In this document: in pieces, positions 36,533 through 45,542 of the stretch
Numbering within the stretch: the first letter of the stretch is position 1
Layout: every line of letters starts with the position of its first letter
Assembly: GCA_048499805.1 (NCBI GenBank)
Contig: JASNZF010000008.1
Span: 1-64,000 of the forward strand
Source: JAWXBA01 sp048499805
GTDB taxonomy: Bacteria; Gemmatimonadota; Gemmatimonadetes; Gemmatimonadales; GWC2-71-9
Length of the DNA: 64,000 nucleotides
Direction: 5' to 3'
Notes under the pieces: generated by a model
Databases searched by the model: none
What the model saw: the letters and a program-made list of their open reading frames with translations, nothing else
What the model was told of the DNA's origin: nothing
Position numbers and translations under genes: made by a program

Positions 36533-37522
36533 ATGTTTGCCCCGCGCACGGCAGGTTCAGCGTCCACCATGATCCTCATCGTCGCCGTCTTCGGACTCGG
36601 GTGCGGGGGAGGCTCGAACGGTCCTTCCGGCGACCAGGCCACCATTGACCAGAGCAGTGTCGCCACGGCTGTGGACATCGTCTCGAGCGTCGTGCCCATC
36701 TGCCAGGCGGGCGGCGCCGCCGGCGCCGCCGCCCCGCACGAGCCGGGCGACGCCTCGGTGGCGTGGCTGGCACGCCTCGTCGACCTCCGGCGCGCCGGTG
36801 AGCTGCGCGCCACCCTCTCGGTCCAGGGGCTCGGCAGCACCCAGCCACCCGATGAGTTCGGGGATTGCGGTGGACGGATGACCTACTCGGATTACAATCA
36901 CGCCAGCGGGGTCACCTCCGGGACCCTGGTGTACGACAATTTCTGCTCCATCAACGACGACACCGGCGACCGGGTCACGGCCAACGGACGGATTCCCTTC
37001 GTCAACACCGGGACGCCCAGCGCCTCCGGGCCCATCACCACCCGGATCGAGGCGGACAGCCCGGACGGCGTGACCTTTGTCACCCGCAGCAGCACCGGTA
37101 CCCAGCTGGGCTCGCAGAACGTCCGGTTCACCGACTACCTGTATCGGCCCGGCGTGCCCGACGGCACGCCCACCGCGAGCAATCCCGATCGCCTGACCCT
37201 GGCCGACGCCCGCATCACCAATCTCGAAACCGGCAAGGTGTATCGCCAGTCGAACTACACCCTGACCACGTTCGAGACGGCCTCGGGCGGGGAGCAGGTC
37301 ACGGTGTCGGGACGCGGCTATCGGTCGAGTGGCGACTGGTTCCAGGTCTCCACCGCCACGCCGCTCACCAGCAACGCCAGCGGAGACATCCTGGGCGGGG
37401 CATTCACCTTCACCGGCGACGCCAACTCCACCGCCACGGTCACGCTGGTGCCCGGCAGCATCCTGCAGGGAACGGTCCGCATCAACGGTGCACCCATGAC
37501 GGGGCTCCCCGCCTGTCGTTGA
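36533..37522 (+). CDS. Lipoprotein of unknown function
   Basis: A 329-residue lipoprotein. The signal (STMILIVAVFGLGC) ends in a lipobox with Cys near residue 24, followed by a Gly/Ser-rich tether (GGGSNGPSGDQ). The mature part is rich in Thr, Ser and Gly with beta-strand patterns (MTYSDYNHASGVTSGTLVYD; RFTDYLYRPG). Four further Cys residues may form disulfides. GGAGGA precedes ATG 36533 at good spacing; the upstream open frame to 36422 is unlikely to be translated. It is 43 nt before an ABC permease, so it may be the cargo or partner of that system. Confidence 0.7.
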   Translation: MFAPRTAGSASTMILIVAVFGLGCGGGSNGPSGDQATIDQSSVATAVDIVSSVVPICQAGGAAGAAAPHEPGDASVAWLARLVDLRRAGELRATLSVQGLGSTQPPDEFGDCGGRMTYSDYNHASGVTSGTLVYDNFCSINDDTGDRVTANGRIPFVNTGTPSASGPITTRIEADSPDGVTFVTRSSTGTQLGSQNVRFTDYLYRPGVPDGTPTASNPDRLTLADARITNLETGKVYRQSNYTLTTFETASGGEQVTVSGRGYRSSGDWFQVSTATPLTSNASGDILGGAFTFTGDANSTATVTLVPGSILQGTVRINGAPMTGLPACR

Positions 37523-37565
37523 TCGGTCCGGCCGTTCGGGAGGAAGGGCAGGGGGCACGGCGCCA

Positions 37566-38666
37566 ATGATCTTTCTCCGCAACGTCCTCCGGGCCCCGGT
37601 CCGCAGCGCCTTGACGATGCTCGGCGTGGCGGCCGGGATCGGGCTGTTCGTGGCGGTGACTGCCATCACCCGTGACGTGCGGCACCAGATCGACGGCGTG
37701 ACGGGGGCCTACGGGCTGGAAGTGGTGGCCTATGAGCGCCGCGCCACCTCACCGTTCTCATCCCGCATCAGCACCGAGCAGATGGACCGGCTCACCGCCC
37801 GCTACGGGGCCGCTGTCACCCCGCTCGTCCTTGGCACCAACAACGAGCGCTGGAGCGCCTATGCCCTGGTCATCGGGGCGCCGACCGCCTTCCAGGACCG
37901 GCTGGCCCTCACCCAGGGAGCACGGTTCCACTCCGGAGCCGGCCAGGCGCTGGTCGGCGAGGTCGCCGCCCAGCGGTTGGGCCTCCAGGGCGGGGCGGCC
38001 GTGGAACTGGACGGCCGCGAGTTCCGGGTGACGGGAGTCTTCCGGACCGGGAGCCGCCTGCTCGACGGCGGGTTGATGATGGACCTCGGCGATGCTCAGG
38101 CCATCCTGACGCGGGAAGGGGCGGCCCAGCAGTTCACCCTCGCCCTGTTCCGGGCGGAAGCCCCCGGGGGAGCCGCAGCGCTCATTGCCGACCTGAACAC
38201 CCGGTATCCGGAGCTCAGGGCGATTCCCGGGACGGAGTTCGCCGGTGCGATGCGCCTGATGCGCGTCGTCGATGCCTTCGTGCGCACCATCTCGGCCATC
38301 GCCCTGATCGGGACCGGGCTGGTGGTCGGAAACGCCCTGGTGATGGCCCTGGCAGAGCGGACCCGGGAACTCGGCATCCTCATGACTGTCGGCTGGTCGC
38401 CGTGGCTGGTGTTGCGCATGCTCGCGGCAGAGGGGGTGATGCTCTCGGTGGTCGGTGCAATCCTGGGCAACGGGCTCGCCCTGCTGGTTCTCCGGGTGCT
38501 CAACGGGATCGAGTCCATCGGTTTCGGGTGGATTCCCCTCCGGTTTCCGGTCGGTCTGTCCGTGATGTCGGTTGCGATGGCGCTGGGAGTCGGCCTTGTC
38601 GCGCTGGGCTGGCCGGCGCTGGTCGTATACCGGATGCAACCGCTGGCGGCCTTGCGCCATGAGTGA
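37566..38666 (+). CDS. MacB/FtsX-type ABC transporter permease
   Basis: A 366-residue permease of the FtsX/MacB family. It begins with FLRNVLRAPVRSALTMLGVA and a membrane helix (residues 15-35), has a periplasmic domain of about 200 residues (VIGAPTAFQDRLALTQGARF), and three C-terminal helices (about residues 240-355) with LAERTRELGILMTVGWSPWL. Such permeases work by mechanotransmission, moving lipoproteins or signals at the periplasmic face. It pairs with the downstream ATPase (8-nt overlap). It is distinct from the Lol genes at 10403-12372. Confidence 0.85.
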   Translation: MIFLRNVLRAPVRSALTMLGVAAGIGLFVAVTAITRDVRHQIDGVTGAYGLEVVAYERRATSPFSSRISTEQMDRLTARYGAAVTPLVLGTNNERWSAYALVIGAPTAFQDRLALTQGARFHSGAGQALVGEVAAQRLGLQGGAAVELDGREFRVTGVFRTGSRLLDGGLMMDLGDAQAILTREGAAQQFTLALFRAEAPGGAAALIADLNTRYPELRAIPGTEFAGAMRLMRVVDAFVRTISAIALIGTGLVVGNALVMALAERTRELGILMTVGWSPWLVLRMLAAEGVMLSVVGAILGNGLALLVLRVLNGIESIGFGWIPLRFPVGLSVMSVAMALGVGLVALGWPALVVYRMQPLAALRHE

Positions 38667-39378
38667 CCGAGGAGCCTTCCTGCTCGCCGATGCCGTCCAT
38701 CGACGGTATCCTGGGGGGGTGGACGCCCTCTCCGGCGTCTCATTCCGGGCCCAGGCCGGCGAGGTGGTCGCGGTGACCGGGCCGTCGGGCTGTGGCAAGA
38801 GCACGCTCCTCTCGCTGCTCGGGCTCCTCGACCAGCCGACCTCCGGGCGCATCACGATCGACGCGCAGGACCTTTCGACCATCCCCGACCCGACCGCCTT
38901 TCGGGCGCGGTCCATCGGCTTTGTCTTCCAGTTTCACCACATGATCCCCACGATGACCCTGCTCGAGAACGTGGCCGCTCCCCTGATCGCGGTCGGGGTC
39001 CGCCGCCGGGAGCGCCAGGAGCGGGCGTCCGCCATCCTCGAACAGATGGGGCTCTCACACCGGGCCACCTTCCTGCCGAGGAACGTGTCGGGCGGGGAGC
39101 GCCAGCGGGCGGCCGTGGCACGTGCACTCGTCAATGGCCCGGCGGTGATTCTCGCCGACGAGCCCACCGGCAACCTCGACACGCGCAACGGCGAACGGGT
39201 GGTGGAGCTGATCGTCCGCCATGCCCGCGCGGCCGGGGCCCTGGCCATCCTTGCCACCCACAATCCCGAGGTGGCGGCGGTGGCCGACTGGTGCCTCGAA
39301 CTGCGGGACGGACGCCTGGTCTCCCCCTCTTCGCCTGCCCTGCCGGACGCCTTGGTCCTCGAACCCGCCGGTACCTGA
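38659..39378 (+). CDS. ABC transporter ATP-binding protein (MacB/LolD type)
   Basis: A 239-residue ATPase with Walker A GPSGCGKST (about residues 41-49), the Q-loop FVFQFHHMIPTMTLLENV, signature VSGGERQRAAVARAL, Walker B VILADEPTGNLD and the H-loop ILATHNPEVAAVADW. It is the partner of the overlapping permease. A hairpin follows the stop, ending the unit that begins with the lipoprotein gene at 36533. Confidence 0.88.
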   Translation: MSDRGAFLLADAVHRRYPGGVDALSGVSFRAQAGEVVAVTGPSGCGKSTLLSLLGLLDQPTSGRITIDAQDLSTIPDPTAFRARSIGFVFQFHHMIPTMTLLENVAAPLIAVGVRRRERQERASAILEQMGLSHRATFLPRNVSGGERQRAAVARALVNGPAVILADEPTGNLDTRNGERVVELIVRHARAAGALAILATHNPEVAAVADWCLELRDGRLVSPSSPALPDALVLEPAGT

Positions 39379-39386
39379 ACGCCACA

Positions 39387-39412
39387 CGCCCCGGGGATGA
39401 CTCCCCGGGGCG
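39387..39412. terminator. Shared hairpin between convergent genes
   Basis: CGCCCCGGGGA (39387-39397) pairs perfectly with TCCCCGGGGCG (39402-39412) around a 4-nt loop. It lies between the ABC ATPase stop (39378) and the minus-strand metalloprotease stop (39467), so it could end transcripts from both sides. No T-tract is present on either side. Confidence 0.5.
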
Positions 39413-39466
39413 CGCTGGCGTGCAATCTGGTGGGTCCCCGGCAGGGCCGGGGACTGCCCCAATCGT

Positions 39467-42043
39467 CTACTTCGGGTCGAGGATGTTGGCGATCTCGGCC
39501 CGGGCATGCTCGATGTGCGCCCGCGTTTCGCGATCGGCGGCGCGCCCGAGGGCGCCCGCCAGCTGCCGGTCAAGCGCCACGATCTCGGCACGCATCAGGG
39601 CGCGAACGTCGGCCGTCGCGCGGACCGGTCCGAAGACGAACCCCGGGGGCAGGCCTGCCGGCGGCGTGACGCTCGGCGGGTTGATCTTGCTGTTGGCCGA
39701 GATCAGGAACGCCCGCTGGAGCTCGCGGCGGTACGGGTCGATCGCCACCCGGCCGGCGGACAGCTCGCTCCAGATCCCGGTGCGGAGGTCGTTGAGCATC
39801 TCGCCGAGGGTGTAGACGTTGGCCTTGTTGCTCTCCATGGCGTCATACTCGATCAGCCGCTCCATCCGGCGGTCGTTGAGGACCGCATTGATCAGCCCCG
39901 CCTGGGCGGTGTGGATCCGCCGGATGCCACCCTCGACCTCGATCCGGTTGAGGATCTCCGGCACGATCAGGAACGATGGGGTGCTGAAGCCCTCGCGCTG
40001 CAGGAACTGCATCGCAGCCTTCTGGCGGGCCTTGGGCAGCGGGGTGAACCGCGGTCCCGCCTGTCCGGCGTACTTCTCCTGGGCATCGGCGCCCCCGATG
40101 ACGTTGGCGACATGGCCCAGCTCGGTCCGCCACTGGCCCACCACCCGCCCGTAGATGAGGGTCAGGTCGTCGTAGTCGTGGCCGGGCTTGGCCGCCGCTT
40201 CCATGATCAGCGGCACCACCTGCTTGAGGCTCTGGATGCCCCAGCCGGTCGCCTTGACGGCATCGGCGTCACCCACCGCCTCCGACTGGTCGCCCGGATC
40301 CGATCCCCCGGACCCCGCGACATTGAAGCGGTACCAGGGCGTGGCGTCCTGCTCCCGCGCCCAGCGGTCCAGCGTCGGCAGCTCCTCGTCCGCCGTCCGG
40401 GCGCCGGGGATCGGGGCGTAGCCCCAGTGGGTCGCCCACTTGTCGTAGGGGCCGATGATCGGGATCAGGCTGTCGATTGGGATCCCGTCGCCCGGCTGGG
40501 CCGTATAGTTGAAACGCGAGTAGTCCATCAGGGTCGGGGTGTGTCCCATCCGGGAGATCCAACTCCGGCTCCGGACGCTGTCCACCGGGTAGGTGGACGA
40601 GGCCTTCTGGTTGTGCTGGAAGCCGAGGGTGTGCCCGACCTCGTGCGCCACCACGTACTGGACCAGCTTGCCCATCAGGTCATCCGGGAACGGCCACATC
40701 CGGGCCCGCGGATCGAGGTGCCCGACCTGGGAGAAGTACCAGGTCCGCTGCAGGTTCATGATGTTGTGGTACATGTACACGTCCGCCTCGATGATTTCGC
40801 CCGAGCGGGGGTCATTGACGTGCGGCCCCTGGGCGTTCTCGGTGGTGGACGGGAACCAGCGGATCACCGAGTAGCGCGCATCCTCGGGCGACCAGTCCGG
40901 GTCTTCAGCAGGGGTCGGGGCGTCCTTGGCGAGGATCGCGTTGCGGAATCCGGCCGCCTCGAACGCCGGCTGCCACTGCTCGATGCCCGCCTTCACGTAC
41001 GGCACCAGCCAGGTCGGGGTCGCCGGGTCCACGTAGTAGATGATCGGCTTGATCGGCTCCGACATTGCCGCGGCCGGGTCCTTCTTCTCGAGTCGGTAGC
41101 GGGTGATGAAGGTCCGGGTCTGGGACCGCTGCTCCGGACGGCTGAAGTCAATCATCCCGGTGGAGAAGTAGCCGACCCGGTTGTCGAACAGCCGCGGCAT
41201 CATCGGCACGTCCGGCAGCTTCACCATGCTCCAGTGCATCACCAGGGAGGTGGTTCCCGCCGGACTCGCCGGTCCGCCGGGCCCGACCGGCGTCGCTGGG
41301 GAATTCACCGTGAGCAGGGCCTCGATCTCGACGTTGGTCGGATAGCCGGCCACCCGCTCAATGAACGAGCGCGCCGCGTCGGGGTTGCCGCGCAGCAGGT
41401 TGCCGGGCCCGAGTTCCGGGGGCGGGGCGGTGAAGAAGCGCGACACATCGATCACGGCGGCGCTGTCCGTGCCGAACGACTCCACATTGAACGCCCCGAG
41501 GATCGGGGCAAAGTTCGAGTTGGCCACCGCGGCCGCCATCGGATGGTCGGGGTCGGCATAGGTGTTGTACGAAATGCCCCGCAACAGGATCCGGTTGCCC
41601 CGGCGCTCCCACCGGACGACCCGGCGCTGCCCCAGCTGCTGCCCGCCGTAGGGCCCGCTGGCGTTGTTCCCCTCGGGAGCACGTGCCACCCGCGGCACGA
41701 CCAGGATGTCCTTGCCGTAGAGACCCGCCGGGATCTCGAACAGCAGGCGGCTGCCGATCATGTGGGTCTTCCACAGCCCATCCCGGGACTTCGCCTCGGC
41801 CGTCACGACCTGGCGATAGGGTCGGGGAGCCGGTTCGCCAGCGCCCCCGGCGGCGCCGGGTGCCTGGCCCCCTGCCGGGGACGGCCGCGCGGCCGCGTTG
41901 GCGGTGGAGTCCCCGGGGGTGCGGGCGGCAGCGCCCGGGACCGTGCGGGGGGCGGGCTGCTCTGGTGCGGACGCACCCTTGGCACAGGCTGCCACCAGGA
42001 GGCAGCTGCCGAGGAGGGTCGCGCGCCGGGACATCAGGTCCAT
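39467..42043 (-). CDS. Zinc-dependent metalloprotease lipoprotein (DUF5117-type)
   Basis: An 858-residue secreted metalloprotease. The N-terminus MDLMSRRATLLGSCLLVAAC is a lipoprotein signal with Cys at residue 20, then a Pro/Ala/Gly-rich tether (25-75). The catalytic motif HEVGHTLGFQHN (HExxHxxGxxH) is near residues 467-478, with a Met-turn-like MGHTPTLMDYSRFNY about 35 residues later, as in metzincin-like enzymes. The flanks match the DUF5117/DUF4953 family of Bacteroidota and Gemmatimonadota. The start at 42043 is preferred over 42058 because AAGG lies 6 nt upstream. It is the only minus-strand gene between 3127 and 62431. The substrate is unknown. Confidence 0.88.
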   Translation of the reverse strand: MDLMSRRATLLGSCLLVAACAKGASAPEQPAPRTVPGAAARTPGDSTANAAARPSPAGGQAPGAAGGAGEPAPRPYRQVVTAEAKSRDGLWKTHMIGSRLLFEIPAGLYGKDILVVPRVARAPEGNNASGPYGGQQLGQRRVVRWERRGNRILLRGISYNTYADPDHPMAAAVANSNFAPILGAFNVESFGTDSAAVIDVSRFFTAPPPELGPGNLLRGNPDAARSFIERVAGYPTNVEIEALLTVNSPATPVGPGGPASPAGTTSLVMHWSMVKLPDVPMMPRLFDNRVGYFSTGMIDFSRPEQRSQTRTFITRYRLEKKDPAAAMSEPIKPIIYYVDPATPTWLVPYVKAGIEQWQPAFEAAGFRNAILAKDAPTPAEDPDWSPEDARYSVIRWFPSTTENAQGPHVNDPRSGEIIEADVYMYHNIMNLQRTWYFSQVGHLDPRARMWPFPDDLMGKLVQYVVAHEVGHTLGFQHNQKASSTYPVDSVRSRSWISRMGHTPTLMDYSRFNYTAQPGDGIPIDSLIPIIGPYDKWATHWGYAPIPGARTADEELPTLDRWAREQDATPWYRFNVAGSGGSDPGDQSEAVGDADAVKATGWGIQSLKQVVPLIMEAAAKPGHDYDDLTLIYGRVVGQWRTELGHVANVIGGADAQEKYAGQAGPRFTPLPKARQKAAMQFLQREGFSTPSFLIVPEILNRIEVEGGIRRIHTAQAGLINAVLNDRRMERLIEYDAMESNKANVYTLGEMLNDLRTGIWSELSAGRVAIDPYRRELQRAFLISANSKINPPSVTPPAGLPPGFVFGPVRATADVRALMRAEIVALDRQLAGALGRAADRETRAHIEHARAEIANILDPK

Positions 42044-42129
42044 GGCTGGCCTTTCCATCGAGTTTGGGGCGGGGGTGGTGGACGCGCCATGGCCGAAAAA
42101 CCCACCAGGCCAGGGCGCGGGGAGACTCC

Positions 42130-42252
42130 AATATACGCCAGTCCTGCGATTGCTGTTGATCGGTCACCCGGTCCCGATCGCCGGAACCACCTCCGGCCCG
42201 CGGCAGCTGCCGTGAAATCGCATGAGGTGGACGGGCTAACTCTTGATATTCT
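42130..42252. promoter_or_regulatory. Divergent intergenic region with candidate -10 boxes
   Basis: The 279 nt between the divergent metalloprotease and DUF512 genes are more A/T-rich than the surroundings. TATATT on the minus strand (42130-42135) could serve the protease gene, and TATTCT on the plus strand (42247-42252), or TTGATA at 42243, could serve the DUF512-der unit. No convincing -35 pair is seen for either. Confidence 0.3.
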
Positions 42253-42322
42253 AGCACGATACAGGCATCTTGGGAGAATTCGCTGGAGGTGCAGGGCCGG
42301 GGATTCCTTCAAGGTGCTGGAC

Positions 42323-43600
42323 ATGATCAAGGTCACCGCAGTCGAGCCCGAGTCGATCGCCGAGGAGTTGGGGCTCGTCGCCGGCACCGAATTGCTCTCG
42401 GTGGACGGGCGACCGCTCGAGGACTTCCTGGACTGGGAGTTCCTCACCTCGGAGGACGAGTTCCTCCTGCACGTGCGGCAACCGGACGGCGAGGAGATCG
42501 AATTCGAAATTGAGCGACCAGCGCACGAGGCCCTCGGGGTCTCGCTCGAGCCGCCCCGCATTCGCCGCTGCGCCAATCGCTGCGACTTCTGTTTCGTTGA
42601 TGGGCTGCCCGACGGACTGCGGGACGTGCTGTACATCCGCGACGACGACTATCGGCTCTCGTTCCGGTACGGCAACTTCGCCACGCTGACGAACCTGAAG
42701 CCGTGGGACACCGAGCGGATCATCGCCTACCGGCTCTCGCCGCTCTATGTCTCGGTCCACGCCACCGATCCCACGGTCCGGCGCTACCTGCTCCGGAACC
42801 CGACCGCCCCCGAGATCCTCCCTCAGCTCAAGCACTTCGCCGACCATGGCATCGAGTTCCACACCCAGGTCGTGATGTCGCCAGGGGTCAACGACGGCCG
42901 GATCCTGGACCAGACGCTCGAGGATCTCTGGGGGTTTGGCGCCCCCATCCTCGACGTCTCCGTGGTGCCGGTGGGGTTGACCGAGTTCAGCAAGCATCAC
43001 CTGGTCCGCGAGCCGACCGAGGCGGAATGCCGCGCGGCCGTGGAGCGAGTCGAGGCCTGGTGGCCTCGGGCGCAGGCCGAGCGGGGGACCGCGTGGGCGC
43101 TCGGCGCCGATGAACTGTACCTGCGGGCCGGGCTGCCCCTTCCCGAGGCCGCGGTGTACGGTGACTTCGACCAGACCGAGAACGGGGTGGGGTCGGTGCG
43201 GTTCCTCCAGCGCAAGATCGCCGAGGCCGGTGACGGCCTGGGGAACTGGGGCGGCCGCAGGATCGGCGTGCTGACCGGCCTGAGCATGGGCATGCTGATG
43301 CCCCAGGTCCTGGAGCCGCTGCGGGAGCGGACCGGCGCCGATTTCGAGCTGATCCCGCTCGAGAACAGCCTCTTCGGTCGCACCGTCACCACGGCCGGCC
43401 TGCTGCCCGGGGCCGCCTTCCAGTCGGCCCTCGCCGGCCGGCACGACCTGGACCTGGCATTGCTCCCCGGGGAGTGCCTGAATGATGATGGGCTGTTCAT
43501 GGATTCGATGAGTGCGGAAGCGCTTGCCGGGCAGGTGCCGGTGCCGATCCGCTACTCGCGCACCTTTGTGGATGTCCTCGCGACCGAAAGCGCCGCATGA
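42323..43600 (+). CDS. DUF512 protein with PDZ-like domain and CxxxCxxC cluster
   Basis: A 425-residue protein of the DUF512 (radical-SAM-like) family. Residues 1-75 are PDZ-like (VEPESIAEELGLVAGTELLS). RRCANRCDFCFVDGLP (about residues 76-91) has the CxxxCxxC arrangement of a radical-SAM 4Fe-4S site, then LRDVLYIRDDDYRLSFRYGN. The second half has NSLFGRTVTTAGLLPG and LPGECLNDDGLFMDSM, both conserved in DUF512. The function is unknown. The gene is widely found before der, as here (ATGA overlap), suggesting a link with ribosome assembly or envelope metabolism. ATG 42323 has AAGG 8 nt upstream; the open frame continues far upstream without coding features. Confidence 0.88.
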   Translation: MIKVTAVEPESIAEELGLVAGTELLSVDGRPLEDFLDWEFLTSEDEFLLHVRQPDGEEIEFEIERPAHEALGVSLEPPRIRRCANRCDFCFVDGLPDGLRDVLYIRDDDYRLSFRYGNFATLTNLKPWDTERIIAYRLSPLYVSVHATDPTVRRYLLRNPTAPEILPQLKHFADHGIEFHTQVVMSPGVNDGRILDQTLEDLWGFGAPILDVSVVPVGLTEFSKHHLVREPTEAECRAAVERVEAWWPRAQAERGTAWALGADELYLRAGLPLPEAAVYGDFDQTENGVGSVRFLQRKIAEAGDGLGNWGGRRIGVLTGLSMGMLMPQVLEPLRERTGADFELIPLENSLFGRTVTTAGLLPGAAFQSALAGRHDLDLALLPGECLNDDGLFMDSMSAEALAGQVPVPIRYSRTFVDVLATESAA

Positions 43601-44922
43601 AGCCGACCGTTGCCATCGTGGGCCGCCCCAACGTGGGGAAGTCGACCCTCTTCAACCGCCTCGTCGGCGGCCGGGCGGCGATCGTGTCCGCGGAGGCGGG
43701 AACCACCCGCGATCGCCACTTCGGCGACGCCGAGTGGGCGGGCCGGTCGTTCTTCCTTGTCGACACCGGTGGGCTGGTCCCCGACTCGAAGGAGCCGATG
43801 GACAAGGCGATCCGCCGCCAGGTGGAGTTGGCCCTCGCCGAGGCCGACCTGATCCTCCTGGTGGTGGATGGCCGGGAGGGGCCAAACCCGGTCGACCAGG
43901 CCGTCGCCCAGCAGCTCCGCCGCCAGCCCAAGCCGGTGCTCCTCGTCGTCAACAAGCTCGACGACCTGCCGCGCACGACCTCCCAGCACCTCTTCCACGG
44001 CCTCGGCCTTGGCGAGCCGATCCCGGTCTCGGCCCAGGTCGGCAAGTCGAGCGGCGACCTCCTGGATGTCATCGTGGCGAATCTCCCGCCGGAAGGGGAG
44101 GGAGAGCACGAGGCGACCATCGCCGTCGCGATCGTCGGCCGCCCCAACGCCGGCAAGTCGTCGCTCGCCAACAAGCTCCTCGACGAGGACCGGTTCGTGG
44201 TGAGCCCGGTGGCCGGGACGACCCGGGACGCGACCGATTCGTTTCTCACGTACCATGGCCAGACCTTCCGGTTCATCGACACCGCCGGGCTGCGGCGCCG
44301 CGCCAAGGTCAACGAGGACCTGGAGTTCTACTCCACCCTGCGCACCCAGCGGGCCATCGAGAATTCCCAGGTCTGTGTCCTGGTGGTGGACGCCACGATC
44401 GGCCTCCACAACCAGGACCTGCGGATCGCAACCGAGGCGTGGGACCGGGGCTGCGGGCTGATCGTCGCCGTGAACAAGTGGGACCTGATCGTGGAGAAGG
44501 ACGCCAACACCGCCCGGCGCGGCCAGGAGGCGCTCATCGCCAAGGCGCCATTCCTTGCCCACGTCCCCTTCATCTACGTGTCGTCCCTCTCGGGGCAGCG
44601 GGTCCGCAAGATCCTCGACCTGATCCTGGAGGTCGCCGAGGCCCGCAGCCGGCGGATCACCACCTCCGAGGTCAACAAGGTCCTTGGGGCGCTGATCGAG
44701 CGGAACAACCCGCCCCAGCAGCTTGGCGAGCCGATCAAGCTCCTCTACGCCTCCCAGATCAGCACCGATCCCCCGGGCTTCGCCATCGTGAGCAACCGGC
44801 CGGACGAGGTTCCCGAGTCGTACCAGCGCTACCTGATGAACGGCTTCCGTGCCGCCTGGCAGTTCACCGGCGCCCCGGTGCGGCTCAAGTTCACGCGCCG
44901 GGGGAGCAAGCCGGTTCGATGA
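43597..44922 (+). CDS. der: GTPase Der (EngA)
   Basis: Der has two GTPase domains in series and is needed for 50S ribosome assembly. The 441-residue protein has G1 GRPNVGKST (residues 9-17) and DTGG in domain 1, GRPNAGKSS (about residues 186-194), DTAGLRRRAKV and NKWD in domain 2, and a C-terminal KH-like domain with SNRPDEVPESYQRYLMNGFR. All motifs are intact and the length is typical. It overlaps DUF512 and plsY by 4 nt each. Confidence 0.96.
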   Translation: MKPTVAIVGRPNVGKSTLFNRLVGGRAAIVSAEAGTTRDRHFGDAEWAGRSFFLVDTGGLVPDSKEPMDKAIRRQVELALAEADLILLVVDGREGPNPVDQAVAQQLRRQPKPVLLVVNKLDDLPRTTSQHLFHGLGLGEPIPVSAQVGKSSGDLLDVIVANLPPEGEGEHEATIAVAIVGRPNAGKSSLANKLLDEDRFVVSPVAGTTRDATDSFLTYHGQTFRFIDTAGLRRRAKVNEDLEFYSTLRTQRAIENSQVCVLVVDATIGLHNQDLRIATEAWDRGCGLIVAVNKWDLIVEKDANTARRGQEALIAKAPFLAHVPFIYVSSLSGQRVRKILDLILEVAEARSRRITTSEVNKVLGALIERNNPPQQLGEPIKLLYASQISTDPPGFAIVSNRPDEVPESYQRYLMNGFRAAWQFTGAPVRLKFTRRGSKPVR

Positions 44923-45542
44923 GCACCGGCCTCCTCCCCTGGTTCGGCCTCGCCTACCTGCTCGGGGCCATCCCGACCAGCTACCTGGTCGCGCGCGCGG
45001 TTCGCGGGATCGACCTCCGCACCGTCGGGAGCGGTAACCTCGGCGCCACCAACCTCTACCGCCAGCTGGGCTGGCGGTGGGCGATCCCCGTCGGGGTCTT
45101 CGACCTGCTCAAGGGAACGATCCCGGTCGTCCTCTTTGCCCGATGGGCCGGTGTGTCTGGCGTCCCGGCAGTGCTGCTCGGCGTGACCGCGATGGTGGGG
45201 CATGCCTACTCGGTCTTCGTCGGGTTCAAGGGCGGGAAGGGGGTCGCGACGGGGGCCGGGATCGTGCTGGGAATGGCCCCGTGGGCCTTCCTGGCGGCGC
45301 TGGTCACCTGGGCGGTGGTGGTGCGGGCGACGGGCTACGTCTCGCTGGGGAGCATCGTCGCGGCACTGGTCTTTCCGGTGGCCGCCTGGGTGGGCCACCC
45401 GGAACAGCACCACCTGGCCTGGCTCTATGCCCTCCTGGCGCTGGCGGTGGTGGTCCTTCATCGGGCCAACATCCAGCGCCTGCTCCGGGGCACCGAGAAC
45501 CGGTTCGGTCGGCGGGGCGTGGCCGGTGGAGGCGCGACGTGA
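44919..45542 (+). CDS. plsY: Glycerol-3-phosphate acyltransferase PlsY
   Basis: PlsY transfers an acyl chain from acyl-phosphate to glycerol-3-phosphate, starting phospholipid synthesis at the inner membrane. The 207-residue protein has about five membrane helices and the three conserved motifs: SGNLGATNLYR (about residues 36-46), GHAYSVFVGFKGGKGVAT (about residues 94-111) and the C-terminal HRANIQRLLRGTENR. It overlaps der and gpsA by 4 nt. plsY and gpsA act consecutively, so the coupling makes metabolic sense. Confidence 0.95.
   Translation: MSTGLLPWFGLAYLLGAIPTSYLVARAVRGIDLRTVGSGNLGATNLYRQLGWRWAIPVGVFDLLKGTIPVVLFARWAGVSGVPAVLLGVTAMVGHAYSVFVGFKGGKGVATGAGIVLGMAPWAFLAALVTWAVVVRATGYVSLGSIVAALVFPVAAWVGHPEQHHLAWLYALLALAVVVLHRANIQRLLRGTENRFGRRGVAGGGAT

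Noticed and set aside
39506..42322. Very long plus-strand open frame running into the DUF512 gene
   Set aside because: It lies opposite the metalloprotease gene, which has signal peptide, catalytic motif and family similarity. The frame is open because of GC-rich codon bias; only the part from 42323 has recognisable protein features.
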